DNA of 41,715 nt from Eubacteriaceae bacterium UBA1433 (GCA_002329295.1 DCTT01000015.1:1-41715), one strand, 5' to 3'. Positions 7,815 to 15,510 are shown, numbered from the stretch's first letter. Made by a program: numbers and translations. The notes: generated by a model not told the origin, from the letters alone.

Positions 7815-8510
7815 CTACTTCGTTTTTATGATACCTTGTGCCGTAAACAAATCTCTGGCAACTGTAATTTTTATATTTTCATAACTTCCTTTAACCATTT
7901 TTACATCTATATTATAAATCTCAGCCAAACTGCAATCATCTGTAACCGAAATATTGTTTTCTTGTGCGCGTTTATGTAGCTCGTAAATCATCGGAAAATG
8001 AAAACATTGCGGTGTTTGCACTTCCCAAAGCGTGCTTCTGTCAAATGTCTTTACAACTTTGCCGTCCTCATCTGTTTGCTTGATGGTATTGATCGCCGCC
8101 ACGCCCACACTGCAGGCTCGATGCATTTCCATTTCTTCAAGACAATCATCAATCATCTGCCATGTTACAAAAGGTCTTGCACCATCGTGGATTAAAACAA
8201 TTTCTGTGTCTGCAGCACATTGTTTTAATCCGTTTAAAACCGATTGTTGCCTCGTCTGTCCACCGGCCACCAGTCGTATATTTTTTGCAGTTCCGATATA
8301 CTGCTTTACCAAGTTGTGACTGCGCTGCATATCTTCTTCCGGTACAACTACAACAACATCCCTAATTTTATCATGTAATGCAAATTTTTCAATGCTATAT
8401 ATCAAAATCGGTTTCTTGTTAAGAGGCAAGTATTGTTTGCTCAGGCGACTGGACAGTCTTTTGCCGTTTCCGCCCGCTGCAATAATTGCCGTTATCTGCC
8501 TTTTTTTCAT
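7815..8510 (-). CDS. ispD: 2-C-methyl-D-erythritol 4-phosphate cytidylyltransferase
   Basis: Third MEP-pathway enzyme; it transfers CMP from CTP to methylerythritol phosphate. The sequence shows the nucleotidyltransferase start TAIIAAGGNGKRLSSRLSKQYLPL, HDGARPFV, TLWEVQTPQCF, TDDCSLAE and YENIKITVARDL, all family landmarks. From MKKRQITAI the protein is 231 residues, the usual length. An upstream in-frame TTG at 8567 would add 19 residues unlike the family. The chosen ATG lies only seven bases after a TATAAT box and has no clear ribosome site. Translation may therefore be leaderless from that promoter, or the gene may be read from the yacL transcript, whose stop lies 40 bases upstream. Confidence 0.95.
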   Translation of the reverse strand: MKKRQITAIIAAGGNGKRLSSRLSKQYLPLNKKPILIYSIEKFALHDKIRDVVVVVPEEDMQRSHNLVKQYIGTAKNIRLVAGGQTRQQSVLNGLKQCAADTEIVLIHDGARPFVTWQMIDDCLEEMEMHRACSVGVAAINTIKQTDEDGKVVKTFDRSTLWEVQTPQCFHFPMIYELHKRAQENNISVTDDCSLAEIYNIDVKMVKGSYENIKITVARDLFTAQGIIKTK

Positions 8511-8517
8511 GTTTTTT

Positions 8518-8523
8518 ATTATA
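8518..8523 (-). promoter_or_regulatory. Extended -10 element immediately before ispD
   Basis: On the minus strand TGG-TATAAT is an extended -10 (TGnTATAAT) whose last base is eight bases from the A of the ispD ATG. The expected start of transcription is thus at or within a base or two of the ATG. No good -35 is visible, since position -35 reads GATGTC. The surrounding 17 bases recur before the gene at 21174-21566. Confidence 0.6.
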
Positions 8524-8550
8524 CCACAAAATGATGCAAAGACATCTCTT

Positions 8551-9651
8551 TTATTTCGGTTTTGCAAAAACCATCTTTCCTGCCGCTGTTTGCAGCACGC
8601 TCGTTACCATAATTGCCTTATTTTCACCGATAAAACGCTTGCCCCCTTGCACTACAATCATCGTTCCGTCATCCAAATATCCTACACCCTGATTGCTTTC
8701 TTTTCCTTCTTTTAAAATGAGTATCTCCAATTCTTCTCCGGGAAGCAACACTGTTTTTACCGCATTGGCCAGTTCGTTCACATTTAACACGCTTACTCCC
8801 TGGAACTGAGCGATTTTGTTTAAATTAAAGTCATTTGTCACAATTTTCGCCCCCATATCAAAGGCCAATTTTACCAGTTTTGCATCGACTTCATCAATAT
8901 GATTATAGTCTTTATCCACCACGCTTACTTCGATGGGCAATTCCGATTGAAGGCGATTTAAAATATCTAATCCGCGCCGTCCTCGCTGCCTCTTCAAATC
9001 ATCCGCCGAATCTGCCACATGCCTGAGTTCTGTCAACACAAATTCCGGAACAATAATCGCTCCGTCTACAAAACCGCTTTTAAAAATATCCAAAATGCGA
9101 CCGTCAATAATCGCGGAAGTATCCAGGATTTTTATCCCCGAATCTTGCGTTTGTTTGGCTTTTTTGCTATCCCTCTCCCGATCTTTTCCCTCGCCAATGG
9201 AACGAAACATCCCCTGAATCTCACCGCGCTTTGTCAGCGCCAGTGCTGTACCCATATACGCCAACACCAAATACACTGCAATGGAAAGAATGTTTTTAAA
9301 CAAATTCGGAATTACTAAATTGCTGATTAAGATGCTTAACAGCAACGCAATGACAAGGCCCACAATTAAACCGATTATACCCAAAACCAAGTCCCAGGTC
9401 GAATAATTGCGCAATCGTTTGATCTGACTCGATGAAAATTTGTTGAAAGAGCTCATGATATAGGGCATCAAAATCAAAAGAAGAACACCGCATACGACAG
9501 CGAAAACAGAACTCGCTATATAATTTGCGGGGCTGACGACTTGAATATTAAACAGACGATCAATAATGCCGGTTTCGAATAAAAAATAACTTGCCTGATA
9601 GCCGATCACCATTCCGACAATCACTGTAATAATTTTGGCTACCGTCTTCAA
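8551..9651 (-). CDS. yacL: YacL-like membrane PIN/TRAM-domain protein
   Basis: This 366-residue protein has four N-terminal hydrophobic segments (roughly residues 5-25, 42-65, 85-110 and 115-135). A PIN nuclease-like domain follows, beginning KILDTSAIIDGRILDI and containing FVLTELRHVAD and GAKIVTNDFNLNKIA with acidic metal-site residues. The C-terminal TRAM-like RNA-binding domain includes LILKEGKESNQGVGYLDDGTMIVV. The start codon is TTG at 9649-9651, six bases after GGGAGG. Family members are thought to be membrane-anchored RNases, but their target is not established. It sits between carD and ispD, the usual Firmicute arrangement. Confidence 0.92.
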   Translation of the reverse strand: MKTVAKIITVIVGMVIGYQASYFLFETGIIDRLFNIQVVSPANYIASSVFAVVCGVLLLILMPYIMSSFNKFSSSQIKRLRNYSTWDLVLGIIGLIVGLVIALLLSILISNLVIPNLFKNILSIAVYLVLAYMGTALALTKRGEIQGMFRSIGEGKDRERDSKKAKQTQDSGIKILDTSAIIDGRILDIFKSGFVDGAIIVPEFVLTELRHVADSADDLKRQRGRRGLDILNRLQSELPIEVSVVDKDYNHIDEVDAKLVKLAFDMGAKIVTNDFNLNKIAQFQGVSVLNVNELANAVKTVLLPGEELEILILKEGKESNQGVGYLDDGTMIVVQGGKRFIGENKAIMVTSVLQTAAGKMVFAKPK

Positions 9652-9679
9652 AGTATCCTCCCGTCCTGTGCCTTCCTGC

Positions 9680-10135
9680 TCATTTTATAACATCATATAT
9701 AACATCTTCGGCTTCTTTTTCGCCGATACGTTTTACACAAGCAATTTCACTAATCAAGATTTTTTTTGCACTGTTCAACATTCTTTTTTCTCCCGTAGAC
9801 AGTCCCTTTATGCGTTCAATCCGAATCAAATCTCTGACAACTTGCGCCACAAGCGTCAAGTCACCGCTTTTGATTTTTTCCATATTGTCTTTATAGCGCC
9901 TTGACCAATTTTGATCAATCGGCTCCCCTTCGGCCTGCAATGTTTTTAATAATGCGTCAATTTGCGCAACAGAATACACGTGTCTTATCCCCACTTGTTC
10001 AATCGTATCACTGGGAACAAACATCGTCATTTTTCCGTTATCCAATTCCAATTCATACATGTTTTCTGTGTTGAAATCAACGATGATTCCCGCTCCGTAC
10101 AACGGATGAACCACGTTTTCACCTATTTTAAACAT
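9680..10135 (-). CDS. carD: CarD/CdnL-family RNA polymerase-binding regulator
   Basis: A 151-residue CarD/CdnL protein. It begins MFKIGENVVHPLYGAGIIVDF, the Tudor-like RNA-polymerase beta-binding domain, and continues with a helical DNA-binding domain containing WSRRYKDNMEKIKSGDLTLVAQVVRDL and GLSTGEKRMLNSAKKIL. The family stabilises open promoter complexes, especially at rRNA promoters. It is the first gene of the long minus-strand run, 28 bases upstream of yacL, with its own near-consensus promoter that overlaps a palindrome. Confidence 0.94.
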   Translation of the reverse strand: MFKIGENVVHPLYGAGIIVDFNTENMYELELDNGKMTMFVPSDTIEQVGIRHVYSVAQIDALLKTLQAEGEPIDQNWSRRYKDNMEKIKSGDLTLVAQVVRDLIRIERIKGLSTGEKRMLNSAKKILISEIACVKRIGEKEAEDVIYDVIK

Positions 10136-10165
10136 CGCTCAAAGCCTCTCTTCTGTATCTAAAAT

Positions 10166-10194
10166 ATTATAATACAATTTTGACCAATAGTCAA
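10166..10194 (-). promoter_or_regulatory. Promoter of carD
   Basis: The minus strand shows -35 TTGACT (10194-10189), a 17-base spacer and -10 TATAAT (10171-10166), about 30 bases before the carD ATG. The -35 box lies in the palindrome TTTGAC-CAATA-GTCAAA. Confidence 0.85.
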
Positions 10195-10195
10195 A
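10179..10195. repeat. Palindrome overlapping the carD -35 box
   Basis: Arms TTTGAC and GTCAAA are perfect 6-base inverted repeats around CAATA and cover the -35 hexamer. The position fits an operator for a dimeric repressor, possibly CarD autoregulation or another factor. The regulator is unknown. Confidence 0.45.
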
Positions 10196-10199
10196 ACCC

Positions 10200-10233
10200 T
10201 GCAGAAAAGAAAACATTGTTCCGCCGATGTTTT
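10200..10233 (-). terminator. Possible terminator between nifU and carD
   Basis: Arms AAAACAT (10210-10216) and ATGTTTT (10227-10233) close a 10-base loop, about 97 bases after the nifU stop. The minus-strand tail CTTTTCTG is only moderately U-rich, so efficiency is doubtful. The rest of the 194-base gap shows no other signal besides the carD promoter. Confidence 0.4.
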
Positions 10234-10329
10234 TTTCCTTTTTATAAAAAAATAACGACAATTATTCCGTTATCAAAGAACGCATGTTCAAATGGCTCGC
10301 AGATTATTTGTGTTTGCTTTCGGCAAACT

Positions 10330-10713
10330 TCAGATGATTTCTTGCTTTTTTCTTTGTTCGTAATCTTCCAACGCTGCCTGCACTGCCTCTTCCACCATCA
10401 CAGAACAATGGATTTTTGCTTCCGGAAGCCCGCCAAGCTCTTCCACCACACGTTGGTTTGTCAGCTGCAACGCCTCTTCAACACGCATGCCTTTTAACAG
10501 CTCTGTCGCCACACTGCTTGAAGAAATCGCCGCCGCACAGCCAAAGGTCATAAACTTTGCCTCTTTGATAATGCCCTCTTCAATTTTTAAATACATCTCC
10601 ATTTTATCCCCGCAAGAAGGGCTTCCTACTTTTCCTACAGCATTGGCGTCTTCCAATTCGCCTACATTTCTCGGATTTCTAAAATGGTCTAAAACTTTGT
10701 TTGTATACTCCAT
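10330..10713 (-). CDS. nifU: Iron-sulfur cluster assembly scaffold (NifU/IscU N-terminal type)
   Basis: This 127-residue protein holds transient [2Fe-2S] and [4Fe-4S] clusters built with sulfur from the adjacent desulfurase. All three ligand cysteines are visible: SPSCGDKM, TFGCAAAISSSS and KIHCSVMVEEA. The conserved Asp of CGD is also present. It is the short single-domain form, without the C-terminal Nfu domain of nitrogenase NifU. It starts three bases after the nifS stop, so the pair is one operon. No IscA, HscA or ferredoxin genes accompany it, consistent with the minimal clostridial system. Confidence 0.95.
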   Translation of the reverse strand: MEYTNKVLDHFRNPRNVGELEDANAVGKVGSPSCGDKMEMYLKIEEGIIKEAKFMTFGCAAAISSSSVATELLKGMRVEEALQLTNQRVVEELGGLPEAKIHCSVMVEEAVQAALEDYEQRKKQEII

Positions 10714-10716
10714 TCC

Positions 10717-11886
10717 CTATTTTCTCCTGTCTTTATATAATGGCGACATAGCTCGCAGCCTGTCTACTACTTCTTTTATTTTTTTTGCTGTATAATCAAT
10801 ATCTTCTTTTGTCGTATATCGACCGACCGTCAGCCGCAGGGTACCATGAATAAATTCATCCTCCACTCCAAGGGCGCCCAGCACATGTGAAGGCGCCATG
10901 GAGCCTGACGAACAAGCCGATCCGGTTGATACGCAAATTCCTTCCATATCCAAGCTGATTAATAACGCTTCGCCTTCTACATAACCGATGCTGATATTTA
11001 AATTGTTCGGCAAGCGATTTTCTTCGTCCCCGTTAAGCAAAACATCTTCTACATTTTCTTGAATCTGTCGATATAAATCCGTTCTGATTTGGTTGTAGTG
11101 CGCCACATATTTTGCATCATTTTCTCGCAGCATTTCTACCGCTTCACCAAATCCGACAATTCCCGTCACATTGTGCGTGCCCGCACGCTTGCTCAACTCC
11201 TGTGCGCCGCCGTGCATAAAATTTGCAATCGGCGTCCCTTTGCGAATATACATTGCGCCAATGCCTTTGGGTCCGTAAATTTTATGCGCACTAAAGGATA
11301 ACAAGTCCACATTCATTTCATTGACATCAATTTTTACGCTTCCCAACGCCTGTACGGCATCACTGTGAAACAAAATATTATGCTTTTTGGCAATTCTGCC
11401 GATTTCTGCAACGGGCAAAATCGTGCCGATTTCATTGTTTGCCGTCATGATGCTGATTAAAACCGTATCCGGGCAAATCGCCTTCTCTACTTCTTGCGGG
11501 TTGACGCTGCCGTTTGCATCTACCGAAAGACGGGTAACGCGACAGCCCCTTTCTTCCAGATATGCACAGGTATGCAATATGGCATGATGCTCAATTGCCG
11601 AAGTAATGATATGCGCATTTTTTTGCTTTGCTGCCTCCACGACACCCTTTAATGCCCAATTATCGCTTTCCGTGCCTCCGGAAGTAAAATAAATTTCCTT
11701 GGGATCCGCTCCAATATAAGCGGCTATGCTCTCTCGTGCTGCTTCCACATATCCTTTCGCTTTGCGGCCAATCAAATGCATGCTGGACGGATTGCCGTAA
11801 ACATGCTCAAACGCTTCGTTCATTTTGTGCAAAACTCTCTGTTCAACAGGTGCAGTCGCCGCATAGTCTAAATATACTTCTCTCAT
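10717..11886 (-). CDS. nifS: Cysteine desulfurase (NifS/IscS family)
   Basis: This 389-residue PLP enzyme turns cysteine into alanine and a protein-bound persulfide for Fe-S cluster assembly. Motifs are YLDYAATAP at the N-terminus, TSGGTESDNWALKG, EHHAIL, MTANNEIGTI, HSDAVQALG, the PLP lysine in SFSAHKIYGPKG, and the persulfide Cys in STGSACSSGS followed by RLTVGRYTT. The ATG is preceded by AAAGGATATC. It has its own promoter and is transcribed with nifU. Confidence 0.96.
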   Translation of the reverse strand: MREVYLDYAATAPVEQRVLHKMNEAFEHVYGNPSSMHLIGRKAKGYVEAARESIAAYIGADPKEIYFTSGGTESDNWALKGVVEAAKQKNAHIITSAIEHHAILHTCAYLEERGCRVTRLSVDANGSVNPQEVEKAICPDTVLISIMTANNEIGTILPVAEIGRIAKKHNILFHSDAVQALGSVKIDVNEMNVDLLSFSAHKIYGPKGIGAMYIRKGTPIANFMHGGAQELSKRAGTHNVTGIVGFGEAVEMLRENDAKYVAHYNQIRTDLYRQIQENVEDVLLNGDEENRLPNNLNISIGYVEGEALLISLDMEGICVSTGSACSSGSMAPSHVLGALGVEDEFIHGTLRLTVGRYTTKEDIDYTAKKIKEVVDRLRAMSPLYKDRRK

Positions 11887-11936
11887 CTGATATCCTTTTC
11901 TACAAAAACCATGGTGTATTTCCTAAAATAATAACA

Positions 11937-11965
11937 AATATATCACATCTTTCACGGAATTACAA
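11937..11965 (-). promoter_or_regulatory. Promoter of nifS-nifU
   Basis: The minus strand has -35 TTGTAA (11965-11960), a 17-base spacer and -10 TATATT (11942-11937), about 50 bases before the nifS ATG. The 197-base gap to the divergent bactofilin gene contains only this promoter and the plus-strand one. I see no clear IscR-type site. Confidence 0.6.
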
Positions 11966-12002
11966 ACAGGAAAATATTGCCCGTCAGCAATAGTGCCTGC
12001 AC

Positions 12003-12030
12003 TTGACAACTGCAAATTATGATGTAAAAT
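12003..12030 (+). promoter_or_regulatory. Promoter of the bactofilin/MurE-like genes
   Basis: A perfect TTGACA (12003-12008), a 16-base spacer and TAAAAT (12025-12030) lie about 54 bases before the bactofilin ATG. It is divergent from the nifS promoter. Confidence 0.65.
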
Positions 12031-12083
12031 AATAAATATCTTTTTTTTTGATTTGTATCGGGTTACCATTAAGGAGGTTCCAA

Positions 12084-12491
12084 ATGAAAAAATCAAAACC
12101 GACTTTGTCTGGTTTGGCGCATATCGAGACCATTATCAGCGAAGACGTTGAGATTGTAGGAAATATTAACAAGGGCGGCTCCATTCGCCTGGAAGGAATC
12201 CTCAAAGGCAATATCACAACGCAAGGCAACTTGATTGTGGGGAAAAACGCATCGGTACAAGGGGATATCCAATGTGAAAATATGAATGTCATCGGAAAAG
12301 TGGAAGGCAATGTTCGCTGCAGACATCTGAAAATTTTCTCCGGCGCTTCTCTGTTGGGCGCTGTAGATATTGTAACTATTGCCATCGAAGACAATGCCAC
12401 CTTTGCCGGCAACTGCACCAGACGTGAAGAGGATCCCGATGCCGATATTTCCAACACGGTAGATGATATATTAAATATTACGAAAGAATAA
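12084..12491 (+). CDS. Bactofilin family cytoskeletal protein
   Basis: Bactofilins polymerise without nucleotide into filaments that localise peptidoglycan-modifying enzymes. This one is 135 residues. Its core (about residues 15-110) is a run of short beta-strand repeats with regular glycines, for example GNINKGGSIRLEGILKGNI and LIVGKNASVQGDIQ followed by MNVIGKVEGNVRC, typical of the bactofilin right-handed beta-helix. The acidic C-terminal tail has no membrane helix. The start is set by a perfect AAGGAGG seven bases upstream. It lies 80 bases before a MurE-like ligase, which suggests that the filament positions or scaffolds that wall enzyme. Confidence 0.88.
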   Translation: MKKSKPTLSGLAHIETIISEDVEIVGNINKGGSIRLEGILKGNITTQGNLIVGKNASVQGDIQCENMNVIGKVEGNVRCRHLKIFSGASLLGAVDIVTIAIEDNATFAGNCTRREEDPDADISNTVDDILNITKE

Positions 12492-12535
12492 ATCCATAAC
12501 ACCACTGATATATCCTCTATATCATTTTTTTTGCT

Positions 12536-12555
12536 TGCGCAAATACAGTTGCGCA
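12536..12555 (+). repeat. Hairpin before the MurE-like ribosome-binding site
   Basis: Perfect 7-base arms TGCGCAA (12536-12542) and TTGCGCA (12549-12555) enclose ATACAG, ending six bases before the AGGAG motif. It lacks a following U-tract, so it would act as an mRNA processing or stability element, or as a DNA site, rather than a terminator. A weak AT-rich hairpin with a T8 run lies just upstream (about 12508-12532). Confidence 0.4.
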
Positions 12556-12571
12556 TCGATAGGAGACAAGG

Positions 12572-14035
12572 ATGAATTTAGAACAAATCTTAACGTGCGT
12601 TGACATTGAATCGCGAACAAATTTTTCAAATGTGAACATCGAACAAATCTGCTATTCTTCACGGGAGTGCGGTCCAAACAGTCTGTTTGTGGCCATCAAA
12701 GGATATCGCACAGACGGGCACGACTATATTGCCGATGCTATTCAAAAAGGCGCTATCGCCATTGTGCACTCTTCTGAATTAAGCGACTATCAGGACAATA
12801 TCGTCTATATCAAAACGCCTCATTCGCGTGAAATGCTGCCGATTTTGGCCAGCAATTTTTATCACCATCCTTCGGACTACCTGACAACTTTTGTGGCAAC
12901 AGGCACCAACGGAAAAACCACTTCCTGCTCCATAGCAAGACATATTTTTTCCACTTTCGGCAAAAAAACCGCCTTGTCGACCGGTGTCGGTTTTTTTATC
13001 GGCGACGAAACCGTCAAAGTGGATCGCACCACACCAGAATCATTGGATTTGCAACATTTTTTGCGCCAAGCGGTTGAGATCGGCAGTGAATATTTTTTCA
13101 TGGAGGCCAGCTCTCACGGCATTTATCTTTCGCGCGTAGCGCAAACACGTTTTGACTGCGCGGCTTTTTCCAATTTAACCCATGACCATTTGGATTTTCA
13201 CAAAACCATGGAAAACTATTACCAGGTCAAAAAAAGTCTTTTTTTAACCGACCCTCCCTACACCATCATCAATATTGACGATCCTTACGGAGAACGCTTG
13301 GCCGGCGAACTCAAAGAACGAGGCAAGAGCAAAATTCTCACCTATTCTTTTCATAAAAACAGCGACTATGTACTCAGCGATTTCCAACAGGGCAACTGGC
13401 AACAGTCTTTTCGTTTTTACGGCCCGAATATCGACACCGTTTTTCATTTGCCTATGGGGGGTCTTTATAATGCTTACAACGCTTCTGCCGGCATTATTTA
13501 TGCGCTGCAAAAAAACATTCCGTTGTCCGTCATTTCCACAGCTATCGAAACATACACGCCTGCCTTTGGCCGCATGAATCGAATTCACCATAACGGCTAT
13601 GACATTCTTATCGATTATGCGCACACTCCCGATGGTTTGTTGAAGTTTTTAACCGGCGTCAAAGGAAACACGAAAAATCGATTGATTTCCGTATTTGGCT
13701 GCGACGGCAACCGAGACGTGAACAAAAGACCCATGATGGGCAAAATCGCTTACGATATCAGCGATATTGCGATTCTCACCCATTGCCACCCCCGCAACGA
13801 AGACAACATAGACGTGCTAAATCAGGTGCGAACAGGGTTTCCCGACGAAGACCACGTACATGTATTTGCCGATCGAGTGGACGCCATCAAATTTGCGCTC
13901 TCTCTGGCGCAACCCGGCGACAGCGTTGCCCTGGCGGGATTAGGTCATTATCGATACGTGGAAAGAAACGGCCAATTTCTTCCTTACAATGACGAAGATA
14001 CGGTTCGCCAACTGTTAAACCTGCCAAAAGCATAA
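12572..14035 (+). CDS. murE: MurE-like UDP-N-acetylmuramyl-tripeptide synthetase with altered recognition motifs
   Basis: A 487-residue three-domain Mur ligase, normally adding the third amino acid to UDP-MurNAc-L-Ala-D-Glu using ATP. The P-loop ATGTNGKTT (residues 109-117), the substrate motif DRTTPESLDL (151-160), MEASSHG, the carbamylated-Lys region (K220) and DYAHTPDGL (348-356) are intact. The amino-acid-recognition motif, DNPR in DAP enzymes, reads CHPR (405-408), and the GHE of GKGHE reads GHY (458-460). The usual contacts to meso-DAP are therefore partly lost. It lies outside any division cluster, next to a bactofilin. It may use a different third-position amino acid or a different nucleotide precursor. 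AGGAG precedes the ATG. Confidence 0.88.
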   Translation: MNLEQILTCVDIESRTNFSNVNIEQICYSSRECGPNSLFVAIKGYRTDGHDYIADAIQKGAIAIVHSSELSDYQDNIVYIKTPHSREMLPILASNFYHHPSDYLTTFVATGTNGKTTSCSIARHIFSTFGKKTALSTGVGFFIGDETVKVDRTTPESLDLQHFLRQAVEIGSEYFFMEASSHGIYLSRVAQTRFDCAAFSNLTHDHLDFHKTMENYYQVKKSLFLTDPPYTIINIDDPYGERLAGELKERGKSKILTYSFHKNSDYVLSDFQQGNWQQSFRFYGPNIDTVFHLPMGGLYNAYNASAGIIYALQKNIPLSVISTAIETYTPAFGRMNRIHHNGYDILIDYAHTPDGLLKFLTGVKGNTKNRLISVFGCDGNRDVNKRPMMGKIAYDISDIAILTHCHPRNEDNIDVLNQVRTGFPDEDHVHVFADRVDAIKFALSLAQPGDSVALAGLGHYRYVERNGQFLPYNDEDTVRQLLNLPKA

Positions 14036-14083
14036 CAGATTTCTTTCAAGAAAAATGCTGACCGTTTAAATTTTTATTATTAT

Positions 14084-14110
14084 AAAAAGAGCCTTTCGGC
14101 TCTTTTTTTT
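14084..14110 (+). terminator. Bidirectional intrinsic terminator between the MurE-like gene and DUF711
   Basis: The stem AAAAAGAGCC / GGCTCTTTTT with a TTTC loop has A and T runs on both sides, so it can end transcription in either direction. It lies 48 bases after the MurE-like stop and 28 bases beyond the DUF711 stop. The same stem-loop in inverse orientation recurs after metQ. Confidence 0.9.
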
Positions 14111-14137
14111 TATTGTTCTTTTCTGCTTGAATTTCTG

Positions 14138-15499
14138 TTAATTTTTAAAACTATGTACCGGCGCTGGAATTCTTCCTCCTCGCGCAATAAAGTCCTCCGA
14201 AGAATATTCCGAAATCGCCATTACAGGCGCACTGCCCAACAGGCCGCCGAAATTGACAATATCTCCGACTTTTTTGCCATAAGCCGGGATAATGCGCACT
14301 GCTGTCGTCTTATTGTTTATCACGCCGATTGCCGCTTCATCGGCAATGATGGCAGACAACGTACTTTCGGATGTGTCTCCGCTTACCGCCACCATGTCTA
14401 TGCCGACCGAGCACACGCTGGTCATAGCCTCCAATTTGTCAAATGTCAACGCACCGCTGATAACCGCATCAATCATTCCCGCATCTTCACTGACGGGAAT
14501 AAAGGCTCCGCTCAATCCGCCCACATGGGAAGACGCCATGATTCCGCCTTTTTTTACCGCATCGTTGAGCAAGGCCAGCGCTGCGGTGGTGCCATGGGTG
14601 CCGCATTTTTCCAGCCCCATAATCTCCAAAATTTCCGCCACGCTGTCTCCCACTTTCGGCGTTGGAGCCAGGGACAAGTCCATAATGCCAAAAGGCACTC
14701 CGACTCGCTGGCTCATCTCTTTGCCTACCAACATGCCCGCACGGGTAATTTTAAACGCCGTGCGCTTGATGGTTTCGGCAACGACATCCATCGCCATCCC
14801 TTCCACTTTTTCCAGCGCCGACTTCACCACACCGGGGCCCGAGACCCCTACATTGATGACGGCTTCCGGTTCTCCCGGTCCGTGAAAGGCTCCCGCCATA
14901 AAGGGATTGTCTTCCACTGCATTGGCAAACACCACAAATTTTGCACAACCGATGCTGTCTTTTTCTTTCGTTAAGTACGCCGTTTCTTTAATAATACTGC
15001 CCATCCATTTCACTGCATCCATATTGATTCCCGCCTTGCTGCTGCCCACATTGACGCTGGAACATACCTTTTGCGTCTGCGCCAAAGCCTGCGGAATCGA
15101 GGCCAAAAATTCCAAATCCGTCGCCGTAAACCCCTTTTGAACCAGTGCTGAATATCCGCCGATAAAATCCACACCCGTCTCTTCTGCCGCTCGATCCAGC
15201 GCAAAAGCAATTTCCACATAGTCGTCTCGATCGGCGCCGCTGCCCAACATGGCCACAGGGGTTACCGAAATTCGTTTGTTGATGATGGGAATGCCAAATT
15301 CTTTGCCGATTTCTTCGGCGGTTTTCACGAGCCGCGCCGCTTTTTTTGTCACTTTATCATAAATTTTTTCCGCTGTAATAATCGGGTTATGTGAAATACA
15401 GTCAAAAAGAGAAATTCCCATCGTCGTGGTGCGTATATCCAAATTGTCTTTTTCGATCATTTGGATCGTCTCTATAATATCTTTTGCAATCAACGCCAT
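14138..15499 (-). CDS. DUF711 / PFL family protein (UPF0210)
   Basis: This 453-residue protein matches the UPF0210 family, annotated as PFL-like from structure although it lacks a demonstrated activity. Recognisable stretches are TTTMGISLFDC near the N-terminus, NKRISVTPVAMLGSG, FIGGYSALVQKG, SSVNVGSSKAGINMDAV, GVSGPGVV, GTHGTTAALALLNDAVKKGG and VSGDTSESTLSAIIADEAA. In many bacteria, as here, it lies directly downstream of a small ACT protein. The ribosome site AGGTGG precedes the ATG. It ends the four-gene MurT-like run. What it does is not known, and I see nothing that links it chemically to wall synthesis. Confidence 0.92.
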   Translation of the reverse strand: MALIAKDIIETIQMIEKDNLDIRTTTMGISLFDCISHNPIITAEKIYDKVTKKAARLVKTAEEIGKEFGIPIINKRISVTPVAMLGSGADRDDYVEIAFALDRAAEETGVDFIGGYSALVQKGFTATDLEFLASIPQALAQTQKVCSSVNVGSSKAGINMDAVKWMGSIIKETAYLTKEKDSIGCAKFVVFANAVEDNPFMAGAFHGPGEPEAVINVGVSGPGVVKSALEKVEGMAMDVVAETIKRTAFKITRAGMLVGKEMSQRVGVPFGIMDLSLAPTPKVGDSVAEILEIMGLEKCGTHGTTAALALLNDAVKKGGIMASSHVGGLSGAFIPVSEDAGMIDAVISGALTFDKLEAMTSVCSVGIDMVAVSGDTSESTLSAIIADEAAIGVINNKTTAVRIIPAYGKKVGDIVNFGGLLGSAPVMAISEYSSEDFIARGGRIPAPVHSFKN

Positions 15500-15510
15500 C
15501 TTTTCACCAC

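Noticed and set aside
14153..14974. 273-residue open frame on the plus strand
   Set aside because: It lies wholly antisense to the well-supported DUF711 gene, is rich in His/Arg as typical of an antisense shadow, and has no ribosome site or family resemblance.
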